A stretch of 40,441 bases of DNA. It comes from an uncultured Pelagibacteraceae bacterium. Lineage in GTDB: Bacteria; Pseudomonadota; Alphaproteobacteria; Pelagibacterales; Pelagibacteraceae. A model generated the notes under the pieces. It was given only the letters and a program-made list of their open reading frames with translations. It did no database searches and was not told where the DNA came from. Below, one piece after another: positions 30,009 to 38,078 of this stretch (positions are counted from its first letter, which is position 1; each line of letters begins with the position of its first letter). Position numbers and translations under genes: made by a program. Where the stretch lies: NCBI GenBank assembly GCA_902525355.1, contig CABZGO010000013.1, positions 1 through 40,441 on the forward strand, written 5' to 3'.

Positions 30009-30620
30009 CTATTCTCTTTTTTCTACCACTTGATCTATAAGACCAAAACTTTTTGCATTATCAGGAGTCATAAAGTTATCTCTTTCTAATGCAGATTTAA
30101 TTTCATCTACAGATTTTCCTGTGTGTTTTGAATAAATTTCATTTAATCTTTTCTTTAATGATAAAACTTCATTAGCATGAATTTCAATATCTGTTGCTTG
30201 TCCTTGAAAACCAGCAGAAGGTTGATGAACCATTATTCTTGAATTTGGCAATGAAAATCTTTTTCCTTTAGCGCCAGCTGCAAGTAAAAATGAACCCATG
30301 CTTGCTGCTTGACCTATACACAAAGTACTTATTTCTGGTTTAATGTATTGCATTGTATCATAAATACCAAGTCCACTAGTCACAAGTCCACCAGGACTAT
30401 TTATATATAAAGAAATTTCTTTCTTAGGATCTTCTGATTCTAAAAATAATAATTGAGCAGTGACTAATGATGCAACTGCGTCATTTATAGGACCAACTAC
30501 AAATACAATTCTCTCTTTAAGCAGTCTTGAATAAATGTCATATGCTCTTTCTCCTCTACTAGATTGTTCAACAACCATAGGGATTAGAGTATTTAATTGT
30601 TCTGGTATTTTAATAGACAT
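30009..30620 (-). CDS. clpP: ATP-dependent Clp protease proteolytic subunit
   Basis: ClpP forms the tetradecameric serine protease chamber used with ClpX. The 203-residue protein has the complete catalytic triad: Ser107 in QAASMGS, His132 in MVHQPSAG and Asp181 in ERDNFMTP, at the same relative spacing as E. coli Ser111, His136 and Asp185. The substrate strand LYINSPGG is also present. It starts 32 bp after the tig stop codon. Confidence 0.98.
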   Translation of the reverse strand: MSIKIPEQLNTLIPMVVEQSSRGERAYDIYSRLLKERIVFVVGPINDAVASLVTAQLLFLESEDPKKEISLYINSPGGLVTSGLGIYDTMQYIKPEISTLCIGQAASMGSFLLAAGAKGKRFSLPNSRIMVHQPSAGFQGQATDIEIHANEVLSLKKRLNEIYSKHTGKSVDEIKSALERDNFMTPDNAKSFGLIDQVVEKRE

Positions 30621-30652
30621 AGTCGAATCGATTAATCTTATACAACTTGTGA

Positions 30653-32110
30653 TTACTTTTTGCTAACCTTTTTTGTTTTTTTAGGTTTTGATGCAGGTGT
30701 TTTTGTTTTTTTTGGTTCTTTTGATTTTTTTTTACTTCCTTTTTTTTTTGGTTCCGTTTTTTTATTATTCTTTTCATCTTTATCTTTTTTAGCAAGTTTA
30801 GCTTGCTCTTTAATGTTGTTTTCGTTTTCTTGTTTTAGAATTTTCTCAGCTTCTTCTTTGGTAATTTCTTTTTTAGTAGTTTTTGCTTTTTTCTTAATTT
30901 CTTCAATTATTTTTTCTTCATAAATTTGTCCTCTTAAACTATCTATAGCTGCAGGATTCTGTTCATAATAATCTTTAACAATCTTCTCTTGACCTGGCAT
31001 CATTCTAAATTGTTTTTGTATTTCCACATTTATTTCTTCCTGAGAAACATTAATTTTATTTTCCTCACCAAAAGCATTTAAGATTAATCCAGTTTTAATT
31101 CTTTTTTTAGCTTGTTCCTCTAGTGATTTTTGGTTCTTTTTAACTTCATCTTCCTTCATTCCTTGAGATAATATTTTAACTTCCTGTTCAATTAAGTTAC
31201 CAGGTAATTGGTCTAATTTTACTTTTTCTATTTGCTCAAGAATATTTTTCTTTGTAATCATGGCCAAAGAATTTTTATATTCATCATTGATTTGTTTTGA
31301 AATCAGTTCTTTTAAATTTACCAGATCTTTTGCACCCATATTTTTTGCAAAATCATCATTAATTTTTATTTCTTCTGGAATTCTAACTGCTGTAATCTTA
31401 CATTTAAAAACAGCACTTTTATTAATAAGTTCTTTTTCAGGAAAATTTTCAGGCAGATTTACTTCTACATTTTTTGTATCACTTGATTTAACGCCCTCTA
31501 ATTGTCTATCAAAACCTTTTATAAACAAATCTTTTCCAAGAACTAATTGAGTATTTTTACCCTCGTTACCCTTAAATTCTTTGCCGTCAATAGTTCCTTT
31601 ATAATCAAAAATCACAAGATCATTCATTTTTGACCTATAATTTGCTTCTGCGTCTTTAAAATTGTTTTGATTTTTTGCAATTTCACTAATTCTTTTATCT
31701 GTTTCTTTTGGATCAATTTTTACAACATACTCATCTACCTTAATTGAGCTTAGTCCTTTGGCAGAAACCTCTGGTAGTTCAGTAACTGAAATAATGTATT
31801 CTAAATCTTTACCTTCACCAAAAGATTTTAAATCTATTTTAGGTTGTCCAGCAGGTTTGATTTTATTTTCTTCTAGAGCTTTTGTTGTTGTATCTTTTAG
31901 CAATTTATCAATTACTTCGCCGTAGACAGCTTTACCAAATTGTCTTTTTAATATTTCGGTAGGTACCTTGCCAGGTCTGAAACCTTTTATTACAACATCT
32001 TTTCTTATTTCTTCATATTTCTCATCCATAAAGCCTGAGATTGTTTTTTTATCTACGAATACTTTAAGATCTTTTTCTAAACCTTTTTTATTTTCTATAG
32101 TTACTTTCAT
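30653..32110 (-). CDS. tig: Trigger factor, with lysine-rich C-terminal tail
   Basis: Trigger factor is the ribosome-bound chaperone that meets nascent chains. The 485-residue protein has the N-terminal ribosome-binding domain with the GFRPGKVP signature (about residues 44-51), an FKBP-type PPIase domain starting near [14 protein letters not shown], and the helical C-terminal chaperone domain. It is about 50 residues longer than E. coli Tig. The extra sequence is a tail of about 60 residues made mostly of Lys, with Glu, Ser, Thr and Pro. The start codon lies only 10 nt after the tRNA-Leu CCA end and lacks a Shine-Dalgarno sequence. It heads the clpP-clpX-lon group. Confidence 0.94.
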   Translation of the reverse strand: MKVTIENKKGLEKDLKVFVDKKTISGFMDEKYEEIRKDVVIKGFRPGKVPTEILKRQFGKAVYGEVIDKLLKDTTTKALEENKIKPAGQPKIDLKSFGEGKDLEYIISVTELPEVSAKGLSSIKVDEYVVKIDPKETDKRISEIAKNQNNFKDAEANYRSKMNDLVIFDYKGTIDGKEFKGNEGKNTQLVLGKDLFIKGFDRQLEGVKSSDTKNVEVNLPENFPEKELINKSAVFKCKITAVRIPEEIKINDDFAKNMGAKDLVNLKELISKQINDEYKNSLAMITKKNILEQIEKVKLDQLPGNLIEQEVKILSQGMKEDEVKKNQKSLEEQAKKRIKTGLILNAFGEENKINVSQEEINVEIQKQFRMMPGQEKIVKDYYEQNPAAIDSLRGQIYEEKIIEEIKKKAKTTKKEITKEEAEKILKQENENNIKEQAKLAKKDKDEKNNKKTEPKKKGSKKKSKEPKKTKTPASKPKKTKKVSKK

Positions 32111-32120
32111 AATCTATTTA

Positions 32121-32205
32121 TGGTAGGCGAGAAAGGACTCGAACCTTCACAGCTTGCACTATTGGTTCCTAAGACCAACGCGTCTACCAATTCCGCCACT
32201 CGCCC
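32121..32205 (-). tRNA. tRNA-Leu(UAG)
   Basis: The minus strand gives an 85-nt class II tRNA with encoded CCA. The acceptor is GGGCGAG against CTCGCCT (one G-U), the anticodon stem TTGGT/ACCAA encloses CTTAGGA with anticodon TAG, the variable arm is long as expected for leucine, the T loop is TTCGAGT and the discriminator is A. It sits 10 nt upstream of tig on the same strand. Confidence 0.96.
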
Positions 32206-32218
32206 AAATTTATGCTGT

Positions 32219-32247
32219 TTTATATAGTATTGATCTAATTTGTCCAA
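32219..32247 (-). promoter_or_regulatory. Promoter of tRNA-Leu (and probably tig)
   Basis: On the minus strand TTGGAC (32247-32242) and TATAAA (32224-32219) are separated by exactly 17 bp. Five of six bases match the consensus in the -10 box and four of six in the -35 box. Initiation near 32212 would be about 7 nt before the tRNA 5' end. With only 10 nt between the tRNA and tig, tig is likely read from here. Confidence 0.6.
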
Positions 32248-32286
32248 TCAGAATAATAGTGTAAAAGGATATAAATATATAAAAAA

Positions 32287-32544
32287 ATGATAGTTTCACC
32301 GTGTATAAGCATTTGCAAAATGGATACTGTGACTGGATACTGTTATGGCTGTGGAAGAAATAATGAAGAAAAGAAGATTTGGAAAGACCAAAATACTAGG
32401 GATGAGTGGAAAAAACAAAATTTAGAAGATATTCAGAAGAGAATGCAAGGATGGCAGCTAGAAAGTTTCAAAGAATCTTATGAACATAAAAAAAATAATG
32501 GAATGTCATTATTTAAAAAGAAACAACTAAATGACCCAAACTAG
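32287..32544 (+). CDS. DUF1289 family cysteine-rich small protein
   Basis: The 85-residue protein starts MIVSPCISICKMD and continues with GYCYGCGR, so four cysteines (Cys6, Cys10, Cys19, Cys22) form the pattern of DUF1289. These proteins are thought to bind a metal or Fe-S cluster; their function is unknown. A conserved Trp lies in the KKIWKD segment, and the C-terminal half is charged and probably helical. It is the first plus-strand gene after the long minus-strand block, divergent from tRNA-Leu. A small membrane protein gene begins inside its 3' end. Confidence 0.85.
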   Translation: MIVSPCISICKMDTVTGYCYGCGRNNEEKKIWKDQNTRDEWKKQNLEDIQKRMQGWQLESFKESYEHKKNNGMSLFKKKQLNDPN

Positions 32545-32701
32545 ATTAGTAGTAATAATTTATATAATTGGAATTCTTATTGGAGCATTTGTTTTTGATT
32601 TGTGGGGTGCTGAAACGAGTGCTATTAAAAGTTTAGCGGCGATGTTTTGGACAGCATTGTTGCTAATAGCTATTGTATTTGCTGATAAAAAAAAGGAATA
32701 A
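32531..32701 (+). CDS. Small two-helix membrane protein, 56 residues, unknown function
   Basis: An ATG 14 bp before the end of the DUF1289 gene, in a different frame, opens a 56-residue frame ending in ADKKKE. It has two hydrophobic stretches, about residues 6-22 (LVVIIYIIGILIGAFVF) and 38-51 (MFWTALLLIAIVFA), joined by a short polar loop with WGAET, and a basic tail. The overlap suggests translational coupling. The stop ends one base before the stop of the convergent dehydrogenase gene. The filled space and the sensible membrane topology support it as real; I do not recognise the family. Confidence 0.7.
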   Translation: MTQTRLVVIIYIIGILIGAFVFDLWGAETSAIKSLAAMFWTALLLIAIVFADKKKE

Positions 32702-33556
32702 TTAATCTTTTTGTATTAGTTCACTTATAAACAAATCTCCATTACCATCTTCTACTGCTTTTTTGTAAAAAGATTTTTTTACATAAGCTAATTTTTCTGC
32801 ATTACCTAGGTCTTTAAGCATTTCATGGATGTAAGTAAGATCTTTTAAAGTATTGGAAGTTGAAAATTTAAATCCAGTATAATCATCCTTAAGTACATTA
32901 TCAAAAATTCTATTTAAAGCAGTTGAGTTTCCAGATCCTAATTTTGCTACTGCGAAAAGTTTTTCTAAATCAATATCTAATTTTTTTGCACTCTTAATAA
33001 ATTCTATAACATTAGTTGCAGTACCAAGTGATAAAAAATTATTTAGTAACTTTGATTTTGCTCCCTTGCCCACCTCTCCAAAATGAAAATAATCTTTACA
33101 AAAAGTTTTTAAATAAACTTCAGATTTTTTAAAATTTTCCTCTGATGCACCAACAATACCTCCACAAACACCTTCTTCTGCTTGAACGGGACCGCCCATA
33201 ACAGGACATTCAATGTAGTTAATTTTTTGTTTTGAAAAAATCTGTTCCATTTGAATAGATCCATTTTGGTTGTGCGTTGTAACATCAATAATTAATGTAT
33301 TATTTTTTAGTAAAGTTGAGACTTTTTCAGCAATACTTAGGGCTATAGGTGTATTAGTCACACAAAGAAATAATGCATCTAAATTTTTTTTACACAATTC
33401 GTCATAAGAATTTACTTCAATTGCACCATCATTTACAATTTTGTTTATAGGCGCTCTTTTTTTGTTTGCAATAACAAATAAGTTATTTCCTTTTTTTAAA
33501 ATATTTTTGGCTATCCCATAACCCATATAGCCAACACCAATAAAACCTACATTCAT
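32702..33556 (-). CDS. NAD(P)-binding beta-hydroxyacid dehydrogenase, 3-hydroxyisobutyrate dehydrogenase-like
   Basis: The 284-residue protein begins with a Rossmann motif, VGFIGVGYMGYGIAKN (GxGxxG at Gly7, Gly9, Gly12). It has the substrate loop MGGPVQAEEGVCGGIVG and the catalytic lysine in GAKSKLLNNFL. This set fits 3-hydroxyisobutyrate, tartronate semialdehyde or related reductases; the substrate cannot be fixed from sequence. The frame extends to a TTG at 33562, but the ATG at 33556 places the Rossmann strand at the N-terminus as usual. It is not in an operon: its 5' end faces the udg gene, and its 3' end abuts the convergent small gene. Confidence 0.82.
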   Translation of the reverse strand: MNVGFIGVGYMGYGIAKNILKKGNNLFVIANKKRAPINKIVNDGAIEVNSYDELCKKNLDALFLCVTNTPIALSIAEKVSTLLKNNTLIIDVTTHNQNGSIQMEQIFSKQKINYIECPVMGGPVQAEEGVCGGIVGASEENFKKSEVYLKTFCKDYFHFGEVGKGAKSKLLNNFLSLGTATNVIEFIKSAKKLDIDLEKLFAVAKLGSGNSTALNRIFDNVLKDDYTGFKFSTSNTLKDLTYIHEMLKDLGNAEKLAYVKKSFYKKAVEDGNGDLFISELIQKD

Positions 33557-33605
33557 AATCAAAATTAATTATAGTATAAGATATTAAGATTAAAAAATAA
33601 TATTT

Positions 33606-34280
33606 ATGACTAATAATTTTGAAAAACTTGAAGATTCGATAGTGAGCTGTAGAAAATGCCCTAGGTTAGTAAGTTTTAGAAAAAAGATAGCAAAAGTTAA
33701 AAGAAAACAATACATAAATGAAAAATATTGGGGAAAACCAATAACAGGATTTGGTGATCCAAATGCAAGAATTTTATTTGTTGGTTTAGCGCCAGCAGCA
33801 CATGGAGGCAATAGAACTGGAAGAGTTTTTACTGGAGATAGGTCGTCTGATTTTTTATACAAATGTCTTTATAAAGCTAAACTATCTAACCAACCAAATT
33901 CAGACCATCTAAATGATGGACTTAAATTAAAAGATATATTTATAACCACTGCTTTAAAATGTGTGCCACCCGGAGATAAACCAACAAAAAAAGAACTAAA
34001 CACTTGCTTTAAATTTTTCAATAATGAGATTGAATACTTAAAAAATTTAAAGATTGTCGTTGCGCTTGGAAAAATAGCTTTTGATGCTTGTGTAGAGTTT
34101 TACAAAAAACATTTCAAAATTGAATCAGATGTTAAATTTGGACATAGTAAATTCTTTAAACTACCAAATAATATATTATTGGTAGGCTCTTATCATCCAA
34201 GTCCTAGAAATGTTAATACTGGAAGAATCAATATAAATAAAATGACAGATTTATTTATTAAGGTTACAAAATCTATTTAA
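33606..34280 (+). CDS. Uracil-DNA glycosylase, family 5 (UDGb type)
   Basis: This enzyme removes uracil, and often hypoxanthine and other deaminated bases, from DNA in base-excision repair. The 224-residue protein has an Fe-S cluster set: Cys15 and Cys18 (CRKC), Cys119 and Cys134. Motif A is GLAPAAHGGNRTGRVFTGD (residues 60-78) and motif B is SYHPSPRNVNTGR with His197. The Ala-His pair in motif A in place of the usual catalytic Asp or Asn is typical of family 5, as opposed to family 4 (GEAPG). The gene overlaps the convergent thioesterase gene by 8 bp at the 3' end. Confidence 0.88.
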   Translation: MTNNFEKLEDSIVSCRKCPRLVSFRKKIAKVKRKQYINEKYWGKPITGFGDPNARILFVGLAPAAHGGNRTGRVFTGDRSSDFLYKCLYKAKLSNQPNSDHLNDGLKLKDIFITTALKCVPPGDKPTKKELNTCFKFFNNEIEYLKNLKIVVALGKIAFDACVEFYKKHFKIESDVKFGHSKFFKLPNNILLVGSYHPSPRNVNTGRININKMTDLFIKVTKSI

Positions 34281-34665
34281 TTAATTGATTTTTAAATTTT
34301 TCTGGCAGTTTTGATGGTTTGCCTTCTTTATTGATTGATGCCAATAATATTTCTGCTTCAACAATCATATTATTATTAACAAAAATATTTTGTTTCATTT
34401 TAATTGATACATTTTTAACTTCTAAAATTTTTGAAATAATATTTAAGTCGTCTTCAAGTTTTGCTGGTTTATGAAAGTTTAAGTTGCAAGATTTTACAAT
34501 TATATATAAGCCATATTCATTGATAAGTTTATTATTACTAAAATCTAAAGACGTAATTGCATCCGTTCTAGCACGTTCTAAAAATTTTAAGTAATTAGCA
34601 TAATAAACTACCCCACCACTATCGGTATCTTCATAGTAAATTTTAAAACTTGATTTAAATTCCAT
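34273..34665 (-). CDS. Acyl-CoA thioesterase, YbgC / 4-hydroxybenzoyl-CoA thioesterase family
   Basis: The 130-residue protein is a single hotdog domain. The conserved N-terminal segment YYEDTDSGGVVYYANYLKF (residues 10-28) contains the catalytic Asp15, and FLERART follows. Where YbgC often has Tyr-His, this protein has Tyr-Tyr, a common variant. In E. coli YbgC associates with the Tol-Pal system, but no tol genes are nearby here. The substrate is unknown. Confidence 0.82.
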   Translation of the reverse strand: MEFKSSFKIYYEDTDSGGVVYYANYLKFLERARTDAITSLDFSNNKLINEYGLYIIVKSCNLNFHKPAKLEDDLNIISKILEVKNVSIKMKQNIFVNNNMIVEAEILLASINKEGKPSKLPEKFKNQLIK

Positions 34666-34717
34666 ATTAAAAATATATTACCAAAGAGAAAGAATATATA
34701 CTTCTTAATATTTGTTT

Positions 34718-34855
34718 ATGAAAATATATATAATTTGGCTTGTTGGAGTTATATTTTGGAATTTTGGCTACCCCGAAGCAACACCATTTCTTGATGTAGT
34801 TGCTGCAATATTACTATCGTTTTTTAGCTTAGTCCTTAAAAAATACTTACAATAA
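34718..34855 (+). CDS. Small hydrophobic membrane protein, 45 residues, unknown function
   Basis: The frame starts at an ATG in the gap between the thioesterase and DUF3047 genes. It has a hydrophobic N-terminal stretch (about residues 3-17, with two Trp), a short polar linker GYPEATP, a second hydrophobic stretch (about 25-39) and a basic end, KKYLQ. The stop lies 1 bp before the convergent DUF3047 stop. I recall similar short membrane proteins from SAR11 genomes, but this was not checked. No ribosome binding site is clear. Confidence 0.6.
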   Translation: MKIYIIWLVGVIFWNFGYPEATPFLDVVAAILLSFFSLVLKKYLQ

Positions 34856-34856
34856 T

Positions 34857-35507
34857 TTAATCAGACGAGAAAAAAATATTTTGATAGTAGCTAATCGCTT
34901 TCATTTTAGAATTATCGGTGTCAGCCATAATCGCAACTCCATCTAAATCTTTTACATCTAAATCATGAAGTCTTTTAAAATCTTCTTTTACATTTGCTTT
35001 TACTGTAACCCATTCATCAAAGTTACTTTTTGTTGAGGATAAGACGTAGTCGATAGATTTTTTTGTGTACGGGCTTGGTTTATAATCACCAATACTCAAA
35101 TTACTTGAATATACATAATTAATAGCTCTATTTGATAGCGGTGTTGCACCCGTTTTTTTAATAACGAAAACTCTAGCAGCAAAGTCATGCCCCTTTTTTG
35201 TGTTTTCTTTAATGCCTTTTAAATCTTTTTCAACTTTCCATGTAATGTTAATAAAAGGTGTATCATCTAAATCTATTATTATCTCTTTTCCTAGACCTGA
35301 GGCTGCGTTATCTGCTACCGCTTTTAAATAATTTCCATTTTCATTTTTTCCAGTTGAATAAATAGTTTTTGCGTCAGCACCTCTTACTTTTCTTACTTTT
35401 AATTCAGATAGTTCGTTTTCGGTAAAATCAAAAACAAATTTTTCTTTAGCAGTAGACACAGAAAATAGAAAAACTGAAGATATAATTAATGATAAGATTT
35501 TTTTCAC
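34857..35507 (-). CDS. DUF3047 family secreted protein
   Basis: The 216-residue protein starts with a clear signal peptide (MKKILSLIISSVFLFSVSTA, cleavage likely near residue 20), so it acts in the periplasm. The mature part looks like a DUF3047 domain, with segments such as ITWKVEKDL, DFAARVFVI and GVAIMADTDNS. Function is not established. The frame extends to a TTG at 35525, but the GTG at 35507 puts the basic residues right at the N-terminus as in signal peptides, so I prefer GTG. It lies 45 bp downstream of the dehydrogenase gene, possibly in the same transcript. Confidence 0.75.
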   Translation of the reverse strand: MKKILSLIISSVFLFSVSTAKEKFVFDFTENELSELKVRKVRGADAKTIYSTGKNENGNYLKAVADNAASGLGKEIIIDLDDTPFINITWKVEKDLKGIKENTKKGHDFAARVFVIKKTGATPLSNRAINYVYSSNLSIGDYKPSPYTKKSIDYVLSSTKSNFDEWVTVKANVKEDFKRLHDLDVKDLDGVAIMADTDNSKMKAISYYQNIFFSSD

Positions 35508-35552
35508 AAATATTTCTATAGACAACTATATTATTTTTTCAATATAACTTTT

Positions 35553-36560
35553 TTACTCTGGCAATAAGACTATTTTTGGGGCAGAGCAACTACCATCATG
35601 AATTTGTTTAAAAGCCTCTGCTCCTTTCTTTAATTCTCGATATTCTATCCAAGATAGATCCCCTATTTCTTTATCAGCTAAAATCTTAATAGTATTTTCA
35701 AAATCTTTATTTGTGTAACAATAAGTGCCTATAAAAGTAACTTCTTGAAGAGTTGCTTTTCTAAAATTAAATTGGCCAGATGGTTGGGTAAGACCTATGT
35801 GAATAATACTACCACCAGGTTTAATCACCGATATAGCTTGTTGTCTAGATACCTCTAATCCTACCGTATCAAACACAATATCAAAACTATTATCTTTTAC
35901 CTCTTTATCATTTGGATCAACAAATTTTCCATCAAAATATTTTGAGCAAACATCTAGTCTTAGTTTGTTTGGATCAGACATAATTATATTTTTGTTACCT
36001 TTAATTTTAGATAAGATTAATGAACACAATAATCCGATTGCTCCCGCACCTTGCACTAATGTCCGACACTCAGAAAGAGGTTTTTTTAATGATATCTCTC
36101 CCATCAATACAGCATGCAAAGATACTGCAGTGGGTTCAGCGATTGTAGCTTCGCTTAAATCCAGATGTTCAGGTATTTCATAAATATTTTGATTTGGGGT
36201 GGAAACAAGCTCAGCAAACACTCCGCTTCTCTCATAAGGTCTGTTCATACCTAACAAAACTCTGTTAGGACATAAATGCTCACGTCCATTCATGCAGTAC
36301 TCACATTTTCCGCAGGTTATTAATGGGTTTAAAACAACTTTTTTATCTTTGAATGTGCCATTTTGAACTTTTCCACTTACTTCATGACCTAGTATTAAGG
36401 GTGGGATTCTTCTCTCATCTTTACCATGATATGCATGCATATCAGAACCACAAATTCCAGAAGCATGAACTTTTAAAATGCTTTCACCACTTACTTCTAT
36501 AGGATCTTTTTCATCTCTATAAATAAGCTCTTCGACACCTGTATAAACTAAAGCTTTCAT
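35553..36560 (-). CDS. Zinc-dependent alcohol dehydrogenase (MDR family)
   Basis: The 335-residue medium-chain dehydrogenase has catalytic zinc ligands Cys37 (GICGSD), His59 and Glu60 (GHEV), and a complete structural zinc site (Cys83, 86, 89, 97). The Rossmann domain has GAGAIGLLCS near residues 171-180. The sequence resembles polyol, threonine and galactitol-1-phosphate dehydrogenases; I cannot choose among them. It starts only 2 bp after the NCS1 permease stop codon, so the permease probably imports its substrate or a precursor. Confidence 0.85.
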   Translation of the reverse strand: MKALVYTGVEELIYRDEKDPIEVSGESILKVHASGICGSDMHAYHGKDERRIPPLILGHEVSGKVQNGTFKDKKVVLNPLITCGKCEYCMNGREHLCPNRVLLGMNRPYERSGVFAELVSTPNQNIYEIPEHLDLSEATIAEPTAVSLHAVLMGEISLKKPLSECRTLVQGAGAIGLLCSLILSKIKGNKNIIMSDPNKLRLDVCSKYFDGKFVDPNDKEVKDNSFDIVFDTVGLEVSRQQAISVIKPGGSIIHIGLTQPSGQFNFRKATLQEVTFIGTYCYTNKDFENTIKILADKEIGDLSWIEYRELKKGAEAFKQIHDGSCSAPKIVLLPE

Positions 36561-36562
36561 AA

Positions 36563-38014
36563 TTATTTTTCATTTAGAAGATAATACATAATATATGAAA
36601 CGACAAATCCTATAATCCATGAAAATGTTTTAAAATCTGCAAAATTTATATTCAAGATAATTGAAAAAGAAAAAACAAAACCTATTAGTGTTGCATATAA
36701 TCCCTTATAATTCCAACCTCCAGAGTAAATGTATTCATTTCCTGGTCTAATAAAAAAAAGATCTTTATAGTTGATTTTTTCTTTCCTCACAAAATAATAG
36801 TCAGCAACAATAACACCAAAAATTGGTCCGAAGAATGCTGCTAAACTATCAATCAATTTTATAATTTCTATTTGGCTTAGTATTGATGGCCACAAACCGC
36901 CTGTTATTAGTCCAAATATTAAAATTAATATACCTGCACTTTTTAGGTCTAAGTTTTTAGGCAAAAAATTGATTATACTATTTTGTGATGGAACATAGTT
37001 AGTTATTAAGTTTGTCGAAAGAGATGAGAATATAATAAAAATCAATGCATATACTGTGAGATATACATTGTCAATCTTTCCTATTATATCCATCGGCTTT
37101 GTAATTATTTGATCAATAAGAATAAGTTTTTGACTTAACAACACATCAACACCTATTACAATGGTTGTTGCAAGAAAGGAGAAAACAATCATATTTAAAA
37201 ATAAAAATAAATTTCCAATTTTCAGATCTCTGCTAGTTTTCACATATCTTGAAAAATCTCCAAAATTTAAAAGTATAATCGAAAAGTAGGAAAAAATTGT
37301 TCCTGTAAGTATAAAAAAAGGCACTATATTTGATTTAGAAATTAGATTTGTGTTAGTTGTATTAGATTTTAAAGATTGAAATATTTGAGTGCTATTATCA
37401 GCAACAAGCATAACAAAAAAGAAAATTAACCCGAAGTAAACTATTATTGCAGAGAATTTTAAAAATCCCTGATTATATCTTTGACCATTTGTAAACAAAA
37501 AATATTGAATGAAAAAAGTTAATATCAATGAAAACCACTCTATTATATTTAAGCCAAGAAAAAATTCTAAAACAAATTCATTTTCTAAGATTTGTGGATC
37601 GAATAGGTAATAAATAATAATTCTTGATAGGTAGGATATAGATTTAGATATAAAGTATGTTTGTATTCCAAACATAAATATTCCAACAATTGATCTTAAC
37701 AAACCTAAATATCTGGCACCATTGAGACCCATGGACATTCTCATCATAACTGGAAAAGGTAAGCCATGTTTTTGAGATGGGTGGCCAATAAGAGAAATGA
37801 AAAAATACACAAGAATTGATGCAGCTATTGAAGAGGATAAAACTAAATAAGAGCTTAAATTATAAATTAAATACAAAGAGGCTATAAGAGCAAATCCACT
37901 AATAGTTTGAATACTATTTGCCCAAAAACAGAATAAATCTGCCGAAGTCCATGTTTTATTACTCGGATTTACTGTAGCTAATTCAAAATTTTTTAATTCT
38001 ATATTTTGGCTCAC
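36563..38014 (-). CDS. NCS1 family permease (nucleobase/cation or related symporter)
   Basis: The 483-residue protein has about 12 membrane segments and the family N-terminal pattern NPSNKTWTSADLFCFWANSI (residues 17-36), followed by GHPSQKHGLPFPVMMRMSMG with the conserved glycine-rich region. NCS1 members carry cytosine, uracil, purines, hydantoins, allantoin or thiamine with Na+ or H+. The substrate is not predictable here. The start is GTG with no clear ribosome binding site; no ATG is near. It is coupled to the downstream dehydrogenase. Confidence 0.82.
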   Translation of the reverse strand: MSQNIELKNFELATVNPSNKTWTSADLFCFWANSIQTISGFALIASLYLIYNLSSYLVLSSSIAASILVYFFISLIGHPSQKHGLPFPVMMRMSMGLNGARYLGLLRSIVGIFMFGIQTYFISKSISYLSRIIIYYLFDPQILENEFVLEFFLGLNIIEWFSLILTFFIQYFLFTNGQRYNQGFLKFSAIIVYFGLIFFFVMLVADNSTQIFQSLKSNTTNTNLISKSNIVPFFILTGTIFSYFSIILLNFGDFSRYVKTSRDLKIGNLFLFLNMIVFSFLATTIVIGVDVLLSQKLILIDQIITKPMDIIGKIDNVYLTVYALIFIIFSSLSTNLITNYVPSQNSIINFLPKNLDLKSAGILILIFGLITGGLWPSILSQIEIIKLIDSLAAFFGPIFGVIVADYYFVRKEKINYKDLFFIRPGNEYIYSGGWNYKGLYATLIGFVFSFSIILNINFADFKTFSWIIGFVVSYIMYYLLNEK

Positions 38015-38078
38015 TTTAGAGATTCTAAACTAATATTTTTATATGTCTATAAAAGTGATAACAGTTAAGTATTATTAG

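Noticed and set aside
30610..30923. Lysine-rich minus-strand frame and Phe-rich plus-strand frame over the end of tig
   Set aside because: Both are shadows of the repetitive lysine codons in the trigger factor tail, which lies in the correct frame.
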